In this document: positions 1 through 7,667 of the stretch, piece after piece
Layout of the letters: each line of letters begins with the position of its first letter
Numbering within the stretch: position 1 is the first letter of the stretch
Origin: Nitrososphaerota archaeon
Lineage (GTDB): Archaea > Thermoproteota > Nitrososphaeria > Nitrososphaerales > UBA183
Direction of reading: 5' to 3'
NCBI GenBank assembly: GCA_029785685.1
Contig: JAFLZE010000017.1
Span: 1 to 20,282 of the forward strand
Length of the DNA: 20,282 bases
Translations under genes and position numbers: made by a program
Notes under the pieces: model-generated
The model's input: the letters and a program-made list of their open reading frames with translations, nothing else
Told to the model about the DNA's origin: nothing
The model's database searches: none

Positions 1-77
1 GGGTTCCTGCGGCTGCGGCGGGCACTAGTCGGAATCAGTTCCGTCAGTCTTGGTGCGTTCATTGCATATACTGCAAG
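1..77. repeat. Terminal direct repeat, copy 1 (circularisation overlap)
   Basis: Bases 1-77 are identical to bases 20206-20282. The match runs to both contig ends, so it is an end overlap rather than a dispersed repeat. Seventy-seven is a common final k-mer size in metagenome assembly, so the likely reading is a circular molecule of 20,205 bp, or a tandemly repeated unit. The repeat carries the last codons and TAG stop (26-28) of a HesB-type protein. Bases 29-203 hold no gene that I can support. Confidence 0.9.
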
Positions 78-203
78 GGACGCGATATTTATGCTCCAAC
101 TTTGGACTTGCGATTGTGCTTGATTGGCACATTCAAGGCGCTCTTGGTGCTGTCCGGGTGCACGATTTGTCGCTAGGTGGTTGTATGAGAAGGGGAGGTC
201 TGT

Positions 204-1631
204 TTACTCGACGCAGCAACTCAAGCTGCCCACATCTCTGTAGAACGATTGCGCCGCGAGCTTGATTCCCTCAGAAAGGGTCGGGAATATGTGTACCGTA
301 TCGATGATGTCATCAATCGTCAGCTTGAACTTCACGGCTAGGACACCTTCATGAATCAGGTCGGCCGCGTGGGGGGCCATTACGTGCACCCCCACGATCC
401 ACTTTGTCTCTCTATCCGCCACGAGCTTGACCAACCCACGGGTGTCACCGATTATACTGGCCTTCGGCACCAAATCGAGGGGGAGGACCCCGCAGGCGCA
501 CTTGATTCCCTGGCCGTTGGCCTGCGCATCCGTCAGGCCGACGCTCGCCACTTCGGGAGAAGTGAAGACAGCCCTCGGGACCTCGTTGAAGTCTATGTGT
601 CTTTTCTCATTGGTGAAGGCATTGCTCACGGCGATTGCGCCCTCCTTTGCGGCGACTGTCTCGAGCATCGGTTCGCCGATGACGTCCCCCGCGGCCCAGA
701 TGTTGGGCGCCGACGTCTGCATCCCATCACTTACCTCAACGAAGCCGTAATCATTCAGCACCACCCCTGCCTTGGTGGTGTTCAGTCGGTCTGTGTTCGG
801 AGTCCTTCCCGTTGCGAGGAGCAGTTCCTCCGCTTCGAACACCCTCCTGGCGCCACCGACGGTCGCTCTTACAATCTTAGTGCTGCCTTTTTGGACGACC
901 TCGTCCAGCCGGACGCCGGTTTGAATCTGTATGCCTTCTCCTTCGAGAGACTGCCTCAGAACCGTGGAGATTTCGGGCTCGTGGTCTGGGAGTATCCTTT
1001 CGCTCCGCTGCAGGACGGTTACTTCCGTTCCGAAGTGTGCGTACATCTGGGCGAACTCCAGGCCCAGCGCCCGCCCGCCGACGACGATCATCGACGTCGG
1101 GAGCTTCCCCAGACTGAGGGCTTCTTCGTTGGTAATGTAATCGACTCCGTCAATCCCCTCGACTCGCGGGACGCTGGCTCTGGCGCCAGTCGCGATTAGG
1201 AACCGCCTCCCGCTCACGGCCCTTCCCCCCACCTTCACCTCGCTGCTTGATGCGAAGATGGCAGCGCCCTGTATGTAATCGACCTTCTGGAGCCCCTTGA
1301 CCACGTCGGCGTACTTTTGTCTCCTGAACCGCCTTACGAGCACGTCCTTCTCGGCGACAGCCTTCTCGAAGTCCAAGCTGCTCTTTCCGTACCTGATTGC
1401 CTTGAAAGGTCCCTCAATAGATTCTTGGTAGGACACGCCAACAGTGAGCATGCGCTTGCTCGGGACGCACCCCACGTTCACGCACGTCCCGCCGAGTAAG
1501 GTCTCTTTGGTCCTGTTCTTCCCGACCAACGCTGTCTTGACGCCCAGCTCGTCTGCCTTTATCGCTGCGGCGAAGGCGGCGGCGCCCTGACCTAGTATCA
1601 CAAGGTCGTATTCAGCAGGCAAGAAGCGCAC
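204..1631 (-). CDS. merA: Mercuric reductase (MerA), lacking the N-terminal HMA domain
   Basis: FAD/NADPH disulfide oxidoreductase that reduces Hg(II) to volatile Hg(0) in the cytosol. An N-terminal FAD-binding glycine motif is followed by the redox motif GGTCVNVGCVPSK (Cys50, Cys55). A second dinucleotide fold begins near residue 180, and the protein ends SLSCCVE, giving the vicinal cysteine pair (472-473) that separates MerA from lipoamide dehydrogenases. The 475-residue length fits MerA without the NmerA metal domain seen in Tn501. The segment before the tail reads FPTLSEG where Tn501 MerA has FPYLTMVEG, so one of its two active-site tyrosines is absent. The GTG start at 1631 lies only 2 nt from an AGGAGG at 1634-1639. 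A TTG at 1622 is better spaced and may be the true start. The gene follows a 31-residue ORF whose stop overlaps that ribosome site. Confidence 0.93.
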   Translation of the reverse strand: MRFLPAEYDLVILGQGAAAFAAAIKADELGVKTALVGKNRTKETLLGGTCVNVGCVPSKRMLTVGVSYQESIEGPFKAIRYGKSSLDFEKAVAEKDVLVRRFRRQKYADVVKGLQKVDYIQGAAIFASSSEVKVGGRAVSGRRFLIATGARASVPRVEGIDGVDYITNEEALSLGKLPTSMIVVGGRALGLEFAQMYAHFGTEVTVLQRSERILPDHEPEISTVLRQSLEGEGIQIQTGVRLDEVVQKGSTKIVRATVGGARRVFEAEELLLATGRTPNTDRLNTTKAGVVLNDYGFVEVSDGMQTSAPNIWAAGDVIGEPMLETVAAKEGAIAVSNAFTNEKRHIDFNEVPRAVFTSPEVASVGLTDAQANGQGIKCACGVLPLDLVPKASIIGDTRGLVKLVADRETKWIVGVHVMAPHAADLIHEGVLAVKFKLTIDDIIDTVHIFPTLSEGIKLAAQSFYRDVGSLSCCVE

Positions 1632-1637
1632 GGCCTC

Positions 1638-1733
1638 CTAGGATCGCTTGGCTCTGCTCTTCGGCCGGACCTCGGTCTCTACGTCCTCCTGCTCTTCCTC
1701 TTCTTCTGTCAGCGGTAGACTGCAACACGACAT
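1638..1733 (-). CDS. Small acidic ORF with MSCC start, coupled to merA
   Basis: A 31-residue ORF begins MSCCSLPL, continues with a run of five glutamates and ends in a basic RAKRS tail. Its TAG stop overlaps the AGGAGG ribosome site of merA, so the two would be translationally coupled. The adjacent cysteines could bind Hg or another soft metal, but no family is recognised. Its own start has no ribosome site, so it would have to be leaderless or near-leaderless. It may equally be just the transcribed leader of merA. Confidence 0.35.
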   Translation of the reverse strand: MSCCSLPLTEEEEEQEDVETEVRPKSRAKRS

Positions 1734-1852
1734 GGCGGGGGAATCGGAAGCAGGCTAGGTAGGACTGTTCCTTTAACTGCGGAAGGAGAAAGCCCAGTTG
1801 TGTATCACTGGGTGGGAACGCGCCAGATTCGGTTCCTCCTTCTTCAACATTC

Positions 1853-2506
1853 ATGACCAAATCCTTAATTCACGGAAACAAGGTCTTGGCCTTAGAGGTG
1901 CCCATCCAGCTCGACGGGACCGACGTTCGAATCATCGAAATGCTCCAAGAGGATCGTCGGACGGTGTACAAGGACATCGCCCAGAAGGCAGGTGTCAGCC
2001 TTCCCACGGTGCGGTCACGAATTCAGAGGCTCGTCGAGCTCGGGGTGATAAAGAAGTTCGCAGTGATTGTGGACGCCGACAGAATCCTTGGCAAGGTCAG
2101 GGGCGTCTTGCTCCCGCAAGTCAGCCCGTCGAACGTGGATGAAGTCATGGCAAAGCTCGCGACCAGGAAGTAGGTCAGGGAAATCTACAGGACCGCAGGG
2201 TCGAATCCCCTGGTCCTGAAGGTCGAGGCCAGGGACCTGGACGGGTTCGGCCAGTTGATTTCAGAAAGACTGTCTGGGATAGGGGGAATCACCGGGACTT
2301 CCAGTTTGGTCGTCACTAAGACCGGGAAGGAGGAGTACGGGGCTTCCGTCGAGGCGGAAGCCATGGTCCAGTTCAAGTGCTCCTTCTGCAACGCGCCTAT
2401 TCTAGGCAAGCCGTACGTCGAATACATCGATGGAGGGCGATACTACTTCAACGCCGAGGAGTGCGCCAAAGCGTACAAGCAGAAGAAGGCCAAGGGAAAA
2501 GCCTAG
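1853..2506 (+). pseudogene. copR: Lrp-type regulator with TRASH domain (CopR-like), interrupted by an in-frame TAG
   Basis: One reading frame encodes a complete Lrp/AsnC regulator except for TAG at 2171-2173 (codon 107). Residues 17-65 form the winged helix. The part after TAG continues the effector (RAM) domain, beginning VREIYRTAG, and then a C-terminal TRASH metal domain with CSFC and YYFNAEEC. This architecture matches CopR of Sulfolobus, which controls the copper ATPase gene, and the gene here is tail to tail with a P1B ATPase. The frame is intact on both sides, so a point nonsense change, readthrough or a sequencing error are the options. TAG is also an ordinary stop in this window. A GTG at 1898 (MPIQLDGTD), about 30 bp after a TTAATT box, is a plausible alternative start. 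The stop overlaps the copA stop at CCTAGG. Confidence 0.8.
2188..2218 (+). other. Stem-loop just downstream of the in-frame TAG
   Basis: CAGGACC (2188-2194) pairs exactly with GGTCCTG (2212-2218). Inside it AGGG pairs with CCCT around a TCGAAT-containing loop. The stem begins 14 nt after the internal TAG. This could be a recoding or readthrough element, or coincidence in GC-rich coding DNA. Confidence 0.4.
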
Positions 2507-4947
2507 GCCACGATATGCCCGGCATCTTCGATCTTCTTCCTTATCCGGTCTTCGACATCTTCTCCGCCGCGATACCTCACCAGCACCAGTTTGCTTTGCT
2601 CGTCTCCCTCCACGGACACGACCTCCTGTAGGTCGGAGACCGCCTCCATCACGTTGGAGAGGCAATTCCCGCAGTGGAGCGAGGGGACGCTCAGCGACGC
2701 CATTCTTACCTCTGCGGCCATGGCCCTGCGCCTTGGAACGAGCCTTCCGCCAAAGGAGTTCACGAGCACGAATGTGACACCCGCCAGCATCGCCACCATG
2801 GCCCACACAGGCTGCACAATGCCCGTAACCGCCAGGGGAACGCCTACGCCGTTGAAAGCGAACGCGATGGCTAGGTTCTGCTTGGTCTTCGAGTAGCTGC
2901 TGGTACCGATGTGGTAGGCGTCGAGGACCCCGCCAAGCCCGTTTCCAATTATTATCAGGTCGGCCGACTCCATCGCTATGTCCGTCCCCGCCCCCAGGGC
3001 GATCCCGACGTCCGCCTGCATCAGTGCCGGGGCGTCGTTTATCCCGTCTCCGACCATGACGACCCGGTGCCCCTGCTGCTGCAGCCCTCTCACTCTGTCC
3101 GCCTTTTCGTTCGGGAGGACCCTGGCCAATACCTTCTCAATTCCCACCTGCGAGGCCACGGCCCGGGCCGTCCGCTCGTTGTCCCCGGTTATCATCATGG
3201 GCTCCATTCCGAGCCGCCTGAGCTCGGCTACGGTTTCAGGAGCGTCCTGCTTTATCGTGTCCGACAGCCCAATAAGACCGATGAGCCTCCCGCCGTACGC
3301 CACAGCAACCGTAGTCTCCCTCTTTGCCTCCATTGACTCGATCTCCTCCCTGACGGTATCTGTTGCCACGTTCTCCTCGGAGAGGAACTCTGGCTTGCCG
3401 GCAAGGAGCTCCCTCCCTTCGTACAGGGCCCTGACACCTCTGCCTGGAATCGCCTCGAAGCCGTCCACCTTCCGTGGGCCTACCCCTTCTTCATCGGCCT
3501 TCTTTACGATCGCCTTGGCGAGCGGGTGCTCCGAGAGTGCCTCAACACTGGAGGCAAAGGTCACCAAGTCAACCATGGTGTAATCGTTGAGGGGGTGCAC
3601 CGCCGTGACGGTGGGCTTCCCAATGGTTATTGTCCCTGTCTTGTCCAGCACCACGATGTCAATCCTGCCGAAGACGTGGAACGATTCGCTGCTCCTGAAG
3701 AGTATCCCCTTCTCCGCTGCCATCTCTCCTCCCCGTATCATCGCCAGAGGCGTGGCCATGCCGAGTGCGCATGGGTACCCCATCACGAGTGCGGCGAGGG
3801 CTGCGAACGAAGCACGCGCAACGTCCGGCCGGCCTAGGACAGCCCAGGCCCCCACGGTCCAGATGGCGAAGCCGGCGATGGAGGCGATAATCACTCCCGG
3901 CACAAAGTACCTTAGCGTCACGTCAAGGAGCTGCAGCACTCCGGGCTTCATCGCCCTGGCGTCCTCTATGTAGTGCGCCACCTGCTGGAGAAAGCTCTCT
4001 TCCCCGGTCTTCGTCACCTTCACAACGAGGCTCCCGGTGAGGTCGACCGAGCCTCCGATGACCTCGCGGCCCACAGACTTCTCGGCGGGCATGGATTCGC
4101 CGGTGACGAGACTCTCGTCGGCCGTGGAGTAGCCATCAGTGACTACGCCGTCGACCGGGATGCTCTCCCCGGGTCTGACCCGGACGAGATCTCCGCTCGC
4201 GACCTGCGCGATTGGGACCACGACTTCTCTTCCATCTTTTATCACCCTGGCCGTCGGGGGCTGGAGGGCGAGGAGTTTACGGACGGCCTGGGAGGTCTTA
4301 GTCCTCACTTTCAGAGACGCGTACCCTCCGAGTAGGTGGTATGAGGTTATGAAAATCGCAATGGCGAAGAAGTCTGGCGCGGGGAAGCTCCTGTACACGA
4401 ACAGACCGACGAAGCCGCCCGCCATGCCGCCAAAGGCGGCGAACTCCATCAGCACGTGCTGATTCAGGATGCTCCTTCTCAGCGACTGGTATGCCATCTT
4501 CAGGATCGGGAGCCCGAACCCGAGGACGTTTCCGAAGGCAAGGCCGACCATGGCGGCCTCGGCCAAGACTGGCATCGGGTTGGAGATGACGCCGAGCCAG
4601 GTAAGGGACATTACTCCCAGCGCCGCAAACGTCAGGACCGCTGACCCCAGCAGCCTGTACAACGCGCTCTTCACCTCCGCGTCCTCCTCTTCGAGTGTCC
4701 GCACCCTGTTGGGATCCCTGACCGTGTACCCCATGCTCCTGAGGGCGTCGTCTATCTGCCAGGGCTCTGCCCTGCTCGGGTCGTAGTTGACCAGCGCCTC
4801 CTCGTGAGCGAGGCTCACGCTGGCCCCCTCCACGCCGGGGACGGAGGAGAGGACCTTCGTTATGCTGCTCGCGCAGAACGAGCAGTGCATCCCCCCTATC
4901 TTGACCTGATATTTCTTCAGCTGCTGGTTCTCGGTCTTTTCAACCAA
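2503..4947 (-). CDS. copA: Heavy-metal P1B-type ATPase (CopA-like) with N- and C-terminal HMA domains
   Basis: An 814-residue membrane pump, expected to export Cu(I) or a similar soft metal. The N-terminal HMA has GMHCSFC (Cys22, Cys25). TGES at about 282-285 is the actuator, followed by the membrane motif YPCALG (391-396), the phosphorylation site DKTGT (Asp435), SEHPLAKA (His474) and GDGIND (633-638). A second, weaker HMA with LHCGNC (Cys759, Cys762) forms the C-terminus, which is unusual. The membrane metal site departs from classical copper pumps: CPC becomes YPC, the YN of the seventh helix is FN (698-699), and the usual MxxSS is MLAGV. Metal specificity is therefore open. It is convergent with the CopR-like gene (stops overlap) and lies 62 bp downstream of a CopZ-like gene on the same strand. 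Confidence 0.93.
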   Translation of the reverse strand: MVEKTENQQLKKYQVKIGGMHCSFCASSITKVLSSVPGVEGASVSLAHEEALVNYDPSRAEPWQIDDALRSMGYTVRDPNRVRTLEEEDAEVKSALYRLLGSAVLTFAALGVMSLTWLGVISNPMPVLAEAAMVGLAFGNVLGFGLPILKMAYQSLRRSILNQHVLMEFAAFGGMAGGFVGLFVYRSFPAPDFFAIAIFITSYHLLGGYASLKVRTKTSQAVRKLLALQPPTARVIKDGREVVVPIAQVASGDLVRVRPGESIPVDGVVTDGYSTADESLVTGESMPAEKSVGREVIGGSVDLTGSLVVKVTKTGEESFLQQVAHYIEDARAMKPGVLQLLDVTLRYFVPGVIIASIAGFAIWTVGAWAVLGRPDVARASFAALAALVMGYPCALGMATPLAMIRGGEMAAEKGILFRSSESFHVFGRIDIVVLDKTGTITIGKPTVTAVHPLNDYTMVDLVTFASSVEALSEHPLAKAIVKKADEEGVGPRKVDGFEAIPGRGVRALYEGRELLAGKPEFLSEENVATDTVREEIESMEAKRETTVAVAYGGRLIGLIGLSDTIKQDAPETVAELRRLGMEPMMITGDNERTARAVASQVGIEKVLARVLPNEKADRVRGLQQQGHRVVMVGDGINDAPALMQADVGIALGAGTDIAMESADLIIIGNGLGGVLDAYHIGTSSYSKTKQNLAIAFAFNGVGVPLAVTGIVQPVWAMVAMLAGVTFVLVNSFGGRLVPRRRAMAAEVRMASLSVPSLHCGNCLSNVMEAVSDLQEVVSVEGDEQSKLVLVRYRGGEDVEDRIRKKIEDAGHIVA

Positions 4948-5009
4948 TTCGACTCACCTCAAGAGACGAGCCTCAGGTGGCCCAAGGCGGACCCACAGGG
5001 TTGTACCTT

Positions 5010-5225
5010 TCAGGCCACCCTGTAGCCCGCCCCTTCAATCGCCTTCCTGACCTTGAGGCTGTCGGTCTGCCCGGGGTCGAACCTGACGGTCGCCTTCGAC
5101 TTCGCAAACTCCACTTTGGCTTCCTTCACTCCCTTCAGGGAGCGCAGGGAGCCCCCGATTGCGTCCGCACAGCTCTGGCAGTGCATTCCATCGACTTTCA
5201 GTACGGCTATTTTCTCAGACGGCAC
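5010..5225 (-). CDS. copZ: HMA-domain metallochaperone (CopZ/MerP-like)
   Basis: A 71-residue single HMA domain with GMHCQSC at residues 18-24 and the usual ferredoxin-like beta-alpha-beta-beta-alpha-beta length. Such proteins carry Cu(I), or Hg(II) in MerP, to the HMA domains of a pump or to MerA. There is no signal peptide, so it is cytosolic, which favours a CopZ role. The start is GTG at 5225, with a GGTGGTGA ribosome-site-like sequence about 9 nt upstream and a TATAAG box near 5259-5264. It probably forms a transcript with copA and is divergent from the HxlR regulator. Confidence 0.88.
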   Translation of the reverse strand: MPSEKIAVLKVDGMHCQSCADAIGGSLRSLKGVKEAKVEFAKSKATVRFDPGQTDSLKVRKAIEGAGYRVA

Positions 5226-5252
5226 TCTTTCACCACCCTAACTACAGAACGA

Positions 5253-5279
5253 ATACTACTTATACTATCAGGTTTATAG
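5253..5279. promoter_or_regulatory. Divergent promoter between copZ-like and hxlR-like genes
   Basis: The 67-bp gap holds a TATAAG box on the minus strand (5259-5264), about 34 bp before the copZ GTG, and a TTTATAG box on the plus strand (5273-5279), about 17 bp before the HxlR-family ATG. The boxes are less than 10 bp apart, so a regulator binding here could control both directions. Which protein binds is inference. Confidence 0.55.
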
Positions 5280-5292
5280 CTACATAGGGACT

Positions 5293-5664
5293 ATGCCCCA
5301 AGAAAGCAAGCTCATTGACACCTGCCCAATACAGGGAGTGATAGATGTCGTCAGCAAGAAGTGGGCCCTCCTCATAATCTGCGTCCTTGGGAATGCCCCG
5401 AAGATGAGGTACAACGAGATCATGAACGAGCTAAGGGGGATCTCCCCGAAGACCCTGGCCGACACGCTCAAGCAGCTCTCCTCGTCTGGGATTATCAACC
5501 GACGTGCGGTCAACGAAATACCCCCTCGAGTCGAGTATTCACTGACCGAGGACGGGGAGAAACTTAGGGATGCGATAATTCCCGTCATCGAGTGGGCTGT
5601 GGACAGGTCCAGCCACAGGGACTGCATCATACTACAATCTGTTCTCGCTAAGAAGCGCCCATGA
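5293..5664 (+). CDS. HxlR-family winged-helix transcriptional regulator
   Basis: A 123-residue MarR-like regulator of the HxlR family. Family hallmarks are the N-terminal CPIQGVIDVVSKKW segment, a recognition-helix region around GISPKTLADTLKQLSSSGII, and the wing PPRVEYSLTEDGEKL. HxlR regulators sense aldehydes, redox state or thiol-reactive ligands through the N-terminal cysteine (Cys13 here); a second cysteine sits in HRDC near residue 112. It is divergent from the copZ/copA genes and convergent with osmC, so a thiol or metal stress input is plausible but not shown. Confidence 0.9.
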   Translation: MPQESKLIDTCPIQGVIDVVSKKWALLIICVLGNAPKMRYNEIMNELRGISPKTLADTLKQLSSSGIINRRAVNEIPPRVEYSLTEDGEKLRDAIIPVIEWAVDRSSHRDCIILQSVLAKKRP

Positions 5665-5813
5665 ACCTGGAAGGGAACGGGGCGTCTCACATGGGCTGAC
5701 CGAAGAGCTCGGAACGCCTTGAATACGGAAGGAGGGTTTTCGATTCCGCGGGCGCGCAGGGGATTTTCGATGGCTACCTGCTTCGGCCGATACCTTTTGG
5801 CTGCTGGGTAACG

Positions 5814-6332
5814 CTAATGCTGGTCTATTTTCGTGCCGTTGTGCATTATTACGCCCGTCACCGTGCATGCCCGCTTCAGAGTGTTAGTAACATAGCAATC
5901 GTCTGCCGCCTTCCTCGCGAGGGTTTTGATGGCTTCTTCACTTTCTGCGCCTGCAATGCTAACCTCGTAGGTGATATCGGTAAACCGTCTCGGTGGCTGC
6001 ATTGATATCTTTCCAGAGACCTTCATCTGCTGAGAGTCGAGCTTCAGCCCACCTACGATCGAGTGCTCTGTGTAGTGCACGAACTGGCAGAACCCCATGC
6101 TCGAAAGGAGATAGGATAACGGGCTGGCACCTTTCTCTCCTCCCCCTCTTTCCTTGTATTCGTCGGAATGCCAAACGAGGTTGCTGCCTTCTCGCGACGC
6201 CGTAGAAAGAAAATTGTCATTCTTCTCCAGCCTCACGGTTATCGTCCTGGGAGGCAAATCAGTCTCGTGCTCCTTGACATACGCCATTGTCCGTTTCGTC
6301 CTCTCGATTACGGCCTCCTCGAATTTTATCAT
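5814..6332 (-). CDS. OsmC/Ohr-family peroxiredoxin-like protein
   Basis: A 172-residue OsmC-fold protein. The fold is recognised from GGGEKGASPLSYLLSSMGFC (60s-82) and the C-terminal ADDCYVTNTLKRA. Cys82 and Cys146 occupy the positions of the two redox-active cysteines of OsmC/Ohr enzymes, which reduce organic hydroperoxides; a third cysteine lies at 156. The N-terminal extension of about 30 residues is longer than in short OsmC proteins. The ATG at 6332 overlaps the TGA of a small cysteine-rich ORF. With thioredoxin and AhpD-like genes nearby, a thiol-peroxide defence role is reasonable. Confidence 0.88.
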   Translation of the reverse strand: MIKFEEAVIERTKRTMAYVKEHETDLPPRTITVRLEKNDNFLSTASREGSNLVWHSDEYKERGGGEKGASPLSYLLSSMGFCQFVHYTEHSIVGGLKLDSQQMKVSGKISMQPPRRFTDITYEVSIAGAESEEAIKTLARKAADDCYVTNTLKRACTVTGVIMHNGTKIDQH

Positions 6333-6427
6333 GCGGCTACCCCTTCTTTCGGGTACGAGTCAGCATAGTGGGAGCAGCAGAACGGACAGTTCAAATCAAA
6401 AAGAAGGGAGGCGTGGGACGTGCCCAT
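6329..6427 (-). CDS. Possible small cysteine-rich peptide upstream of osmC
   Basis: A 32-residue ORF (MGTSHASLL...) carries NCPFCCSHY, three cysteines and a histidine within 8 residues. Its TGA overlaps the osmC ATG as ATGA, the coupling expected for a real upstream cistron. A shorter form could begin at the TTG coding the Leu of DLNCPFC. The same frame continues upstream across the membrane-protein gene as a shadow ORF, so only this last part is considered. No family is recognised. Confidence 0.3.
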   Translation of the reverse strand: MGTSHASLLFDLNCPFCCSHYADSYPKEGVAA

Positions 6428-6441
6428 CCCATTTCGCCTTC

Positions 6442-7194
6442 TTACATCGGGTGGGCCTTCGCCTTGTGGTCCATCAGCTCTTGCTGACTGGCGAAGGTCG
6501 CGCCGCATGCAGGGCACTTGAATTCCTGCTTGGGTGTGCTTGACATGTGGACCTTTCCGTGCTCCATCAGTTCGTTCTTGCTCGCGAAAGCGGCACCGCA
6601 GGTCGGGCACTTGAACTGACTCGAGCCTGCGCTCCGGCTCCCGTTTCCACCTTTGCCGGAGGCTCGCGAGACTCCGAAGCCGACCAGGACGCCCCAGGTG
6701 GCGCCGTAAACTAGGTGCGCGAAGAAGAAAGCCACCGCGACGTAGCCTATTTTCGCCATCAGCATCCCCTTGGCCATGGTCATGGAGACTCCCATAGTGG
6801 CTACGACGGCTTTCACAGCGCTTGGAGCCATAACAAGATAGAGCATGGGGAGCCCCCAGACGAAGTAGACCACTGCGCCTGCGAGCAGCCCGATTCCGAG
6901 GCCACGCCCGGCGTTCGTGACGAGGAGCTGTCGCTTCACAGCCAGGGTCACGGCGACGAGGATGGAGGCTATGATGAAGGTGCCTGTGATCAGGTGGATG
7001 ACGAGCCCGCCCAGCATGGTGCCCATGAAGTCTCCGGGAGCTATCCCGAGCACTCCGACCCCCAGAGCTCGGAGAATGAGCGCCTGTGGCATGCCCATCG
7101 ACATGCCCGCCGCCAGCATTACTAGGACCATCAGGATTGCGCCGACGAAGCCGCCGAGGATACCCCACTTGTAGTATGTTGATGTGAGCGCCAC
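6442..7194 (-). CDS. Membrane protein with two C-terminal C2H2 zinc fingers
   Basis: A 250-residue protein. Residues 1 to about 175 contain four or five hydrophobic, glycine- and methionine-rich helices. After a short SGKGGNGSRSAG linker come two tandem C2H2 fingers: FKCPTCGAAFASKNELMEHGKVH and its near-repeat beginning FKCPACGATF and ending DHKAKAH. The finger pair is closely similar to the free two-finger protein at 8793-9005. A C2H2 pair tethered to a membrane domain is unusual; metal sensing or partner recruitment at the membrane is speculation. It starts with GTG only 2 bp after the thioredoxin stop, so the two form an operon. Confidence 0.8.
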   Translation of the reverse strand: MALTSTYYKWGILGGFVGAILMVLVMLAAGMSMGMPQALILRALGVGVLGIAPGDFMGTMLGGLVIHLITGTFIIASILVAVTLAVKRQLLVTNAGRGLGIGLLAGAVVYFVWGLPMLYLVMAPSAVKAVVATMGVSMTMAKGMLMAKIGYVAVAFFFAHLVYGATWGVLVGFGVSRASGKGGNGSRSAGSSQFKCPTCGAAFASKNELMEHGKVHMSSTPKQEFKCPACGATFASQQELMDHKAKAHPM

Positions 7195-7196
7195 GG

Positions 7197-7532
7197 TTAG
7201 TTGCCTCCCAAGGCGGCGTCGATCTTCCGCCTGTACGCGTCCGCTGGCATCGCTCCGATGATCTTGTCAACCAACCGACCGCCCTTGAAAATCATCACCG
7301 TTGGGATGCTCATGATTTCGTAGCGCATGGCGAGGCTCTGATTGGCGTCCGTGTCCACCTTGGCGAAACTGACTTTTCCCGAATACTCCTGGGATAGTGA
7401 CTCGATGACCGGAGACACCATCCTGCATGGTCCGCACCAGTCGGCGTAGAAGTCCACGACTGTTGGTGTCTGTGACTTCAGAACTAGGCGTTCGAAGTCC
7501 GCTTGGGTTATGTGTTGTACTTTGTCTGACAT
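7197..7532 (-). CDS. trxA: Thioredoxin
   Basis: A classical 111-residue thioredoxin with the active site WCGPC (Cys33, Cys36 from the Met at 7532) and cis-proline in SIPTVMIF. It reduces protein disulfides in the cytosol. A longer reading to 7583 adds 17 residues unlike the family and would collide with the divergent gene, so the ATG of MSDKVQH is chosen. It heads an operon with the zinc-finger membrane protein and could also serve the OsmC and AhpD-like peroxidases here. Confidence 0.95.
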   Translation of the reverse strand: MSDKVQHITQADFERLVLKSQTPTVVDFYADWCGPCRMVSPVIESLSQEYSGKVSFAKVDTDANQSLAMRYEIMSIPTVMIFKGGRLVDKIIGAMPADAYRRKIDAALGGN

Positions 7533-7635
7533 TCTCTTTGTCAGGATGACGGGTGACGGGCGAGAATTAACCTTGCATTGCAACGATTAAACCTGTGCTT
7601 TAATCAAGAAACAGGGCTTGAAGTTAAGGGTAAGA

Positions 7636-7643
7636 TTATAAAT
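7636..7643 (+). promoter_or_regulatory. TATA box for the CARF/HTH regulator
   Basis: TTATAAAT is centred 29 bp before the TTG at 7668, the spacing expected for a leaderless archaeal transcript. This favours 7668 over the upstream TTG at 7578 as the start. Confidence 0.6.
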
Positions 7644-7667
7644 TCGCAACCTCGGCACGAACTTGCG

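Noticed and set aside
351..1199. Long ORF opposite merA
   Set aside because: Antisense shadow of a clear MerA gene in GC-rich DNA; no domain-like features.
1612..1860. 82-codon minus-strand ORF before merA
   Set aside because: The shorter frame with MSCC and coupling to merA is the better candidate; this one runs through it out of frame with Arg/Gly-rich shadow sequence.
2171..2173. Firm pyrrolysine claim for the in-frame TAG
   Set aside because: No pyl genes are visible here and TAG terminates several other genes in the window, so only a question is raised.
2188..2218. tRNA-like T-arm (GGGTCGAATCCC)
   Set aside because: No acceptor, D-arm or anticodon arm is present at the right distances and the segment is in frame within the Lrp/TRASH gene. 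Kept only as a stem-loop.
6428..7270. Upstream part of the 313-codon minus-strand frame over the zinc-finger membrane gene
   Set aside because: Arg-rich out-of-frame shadow of the membrane protein; only its last 32 codons, beyond that gene, were kept as a possible peptide.
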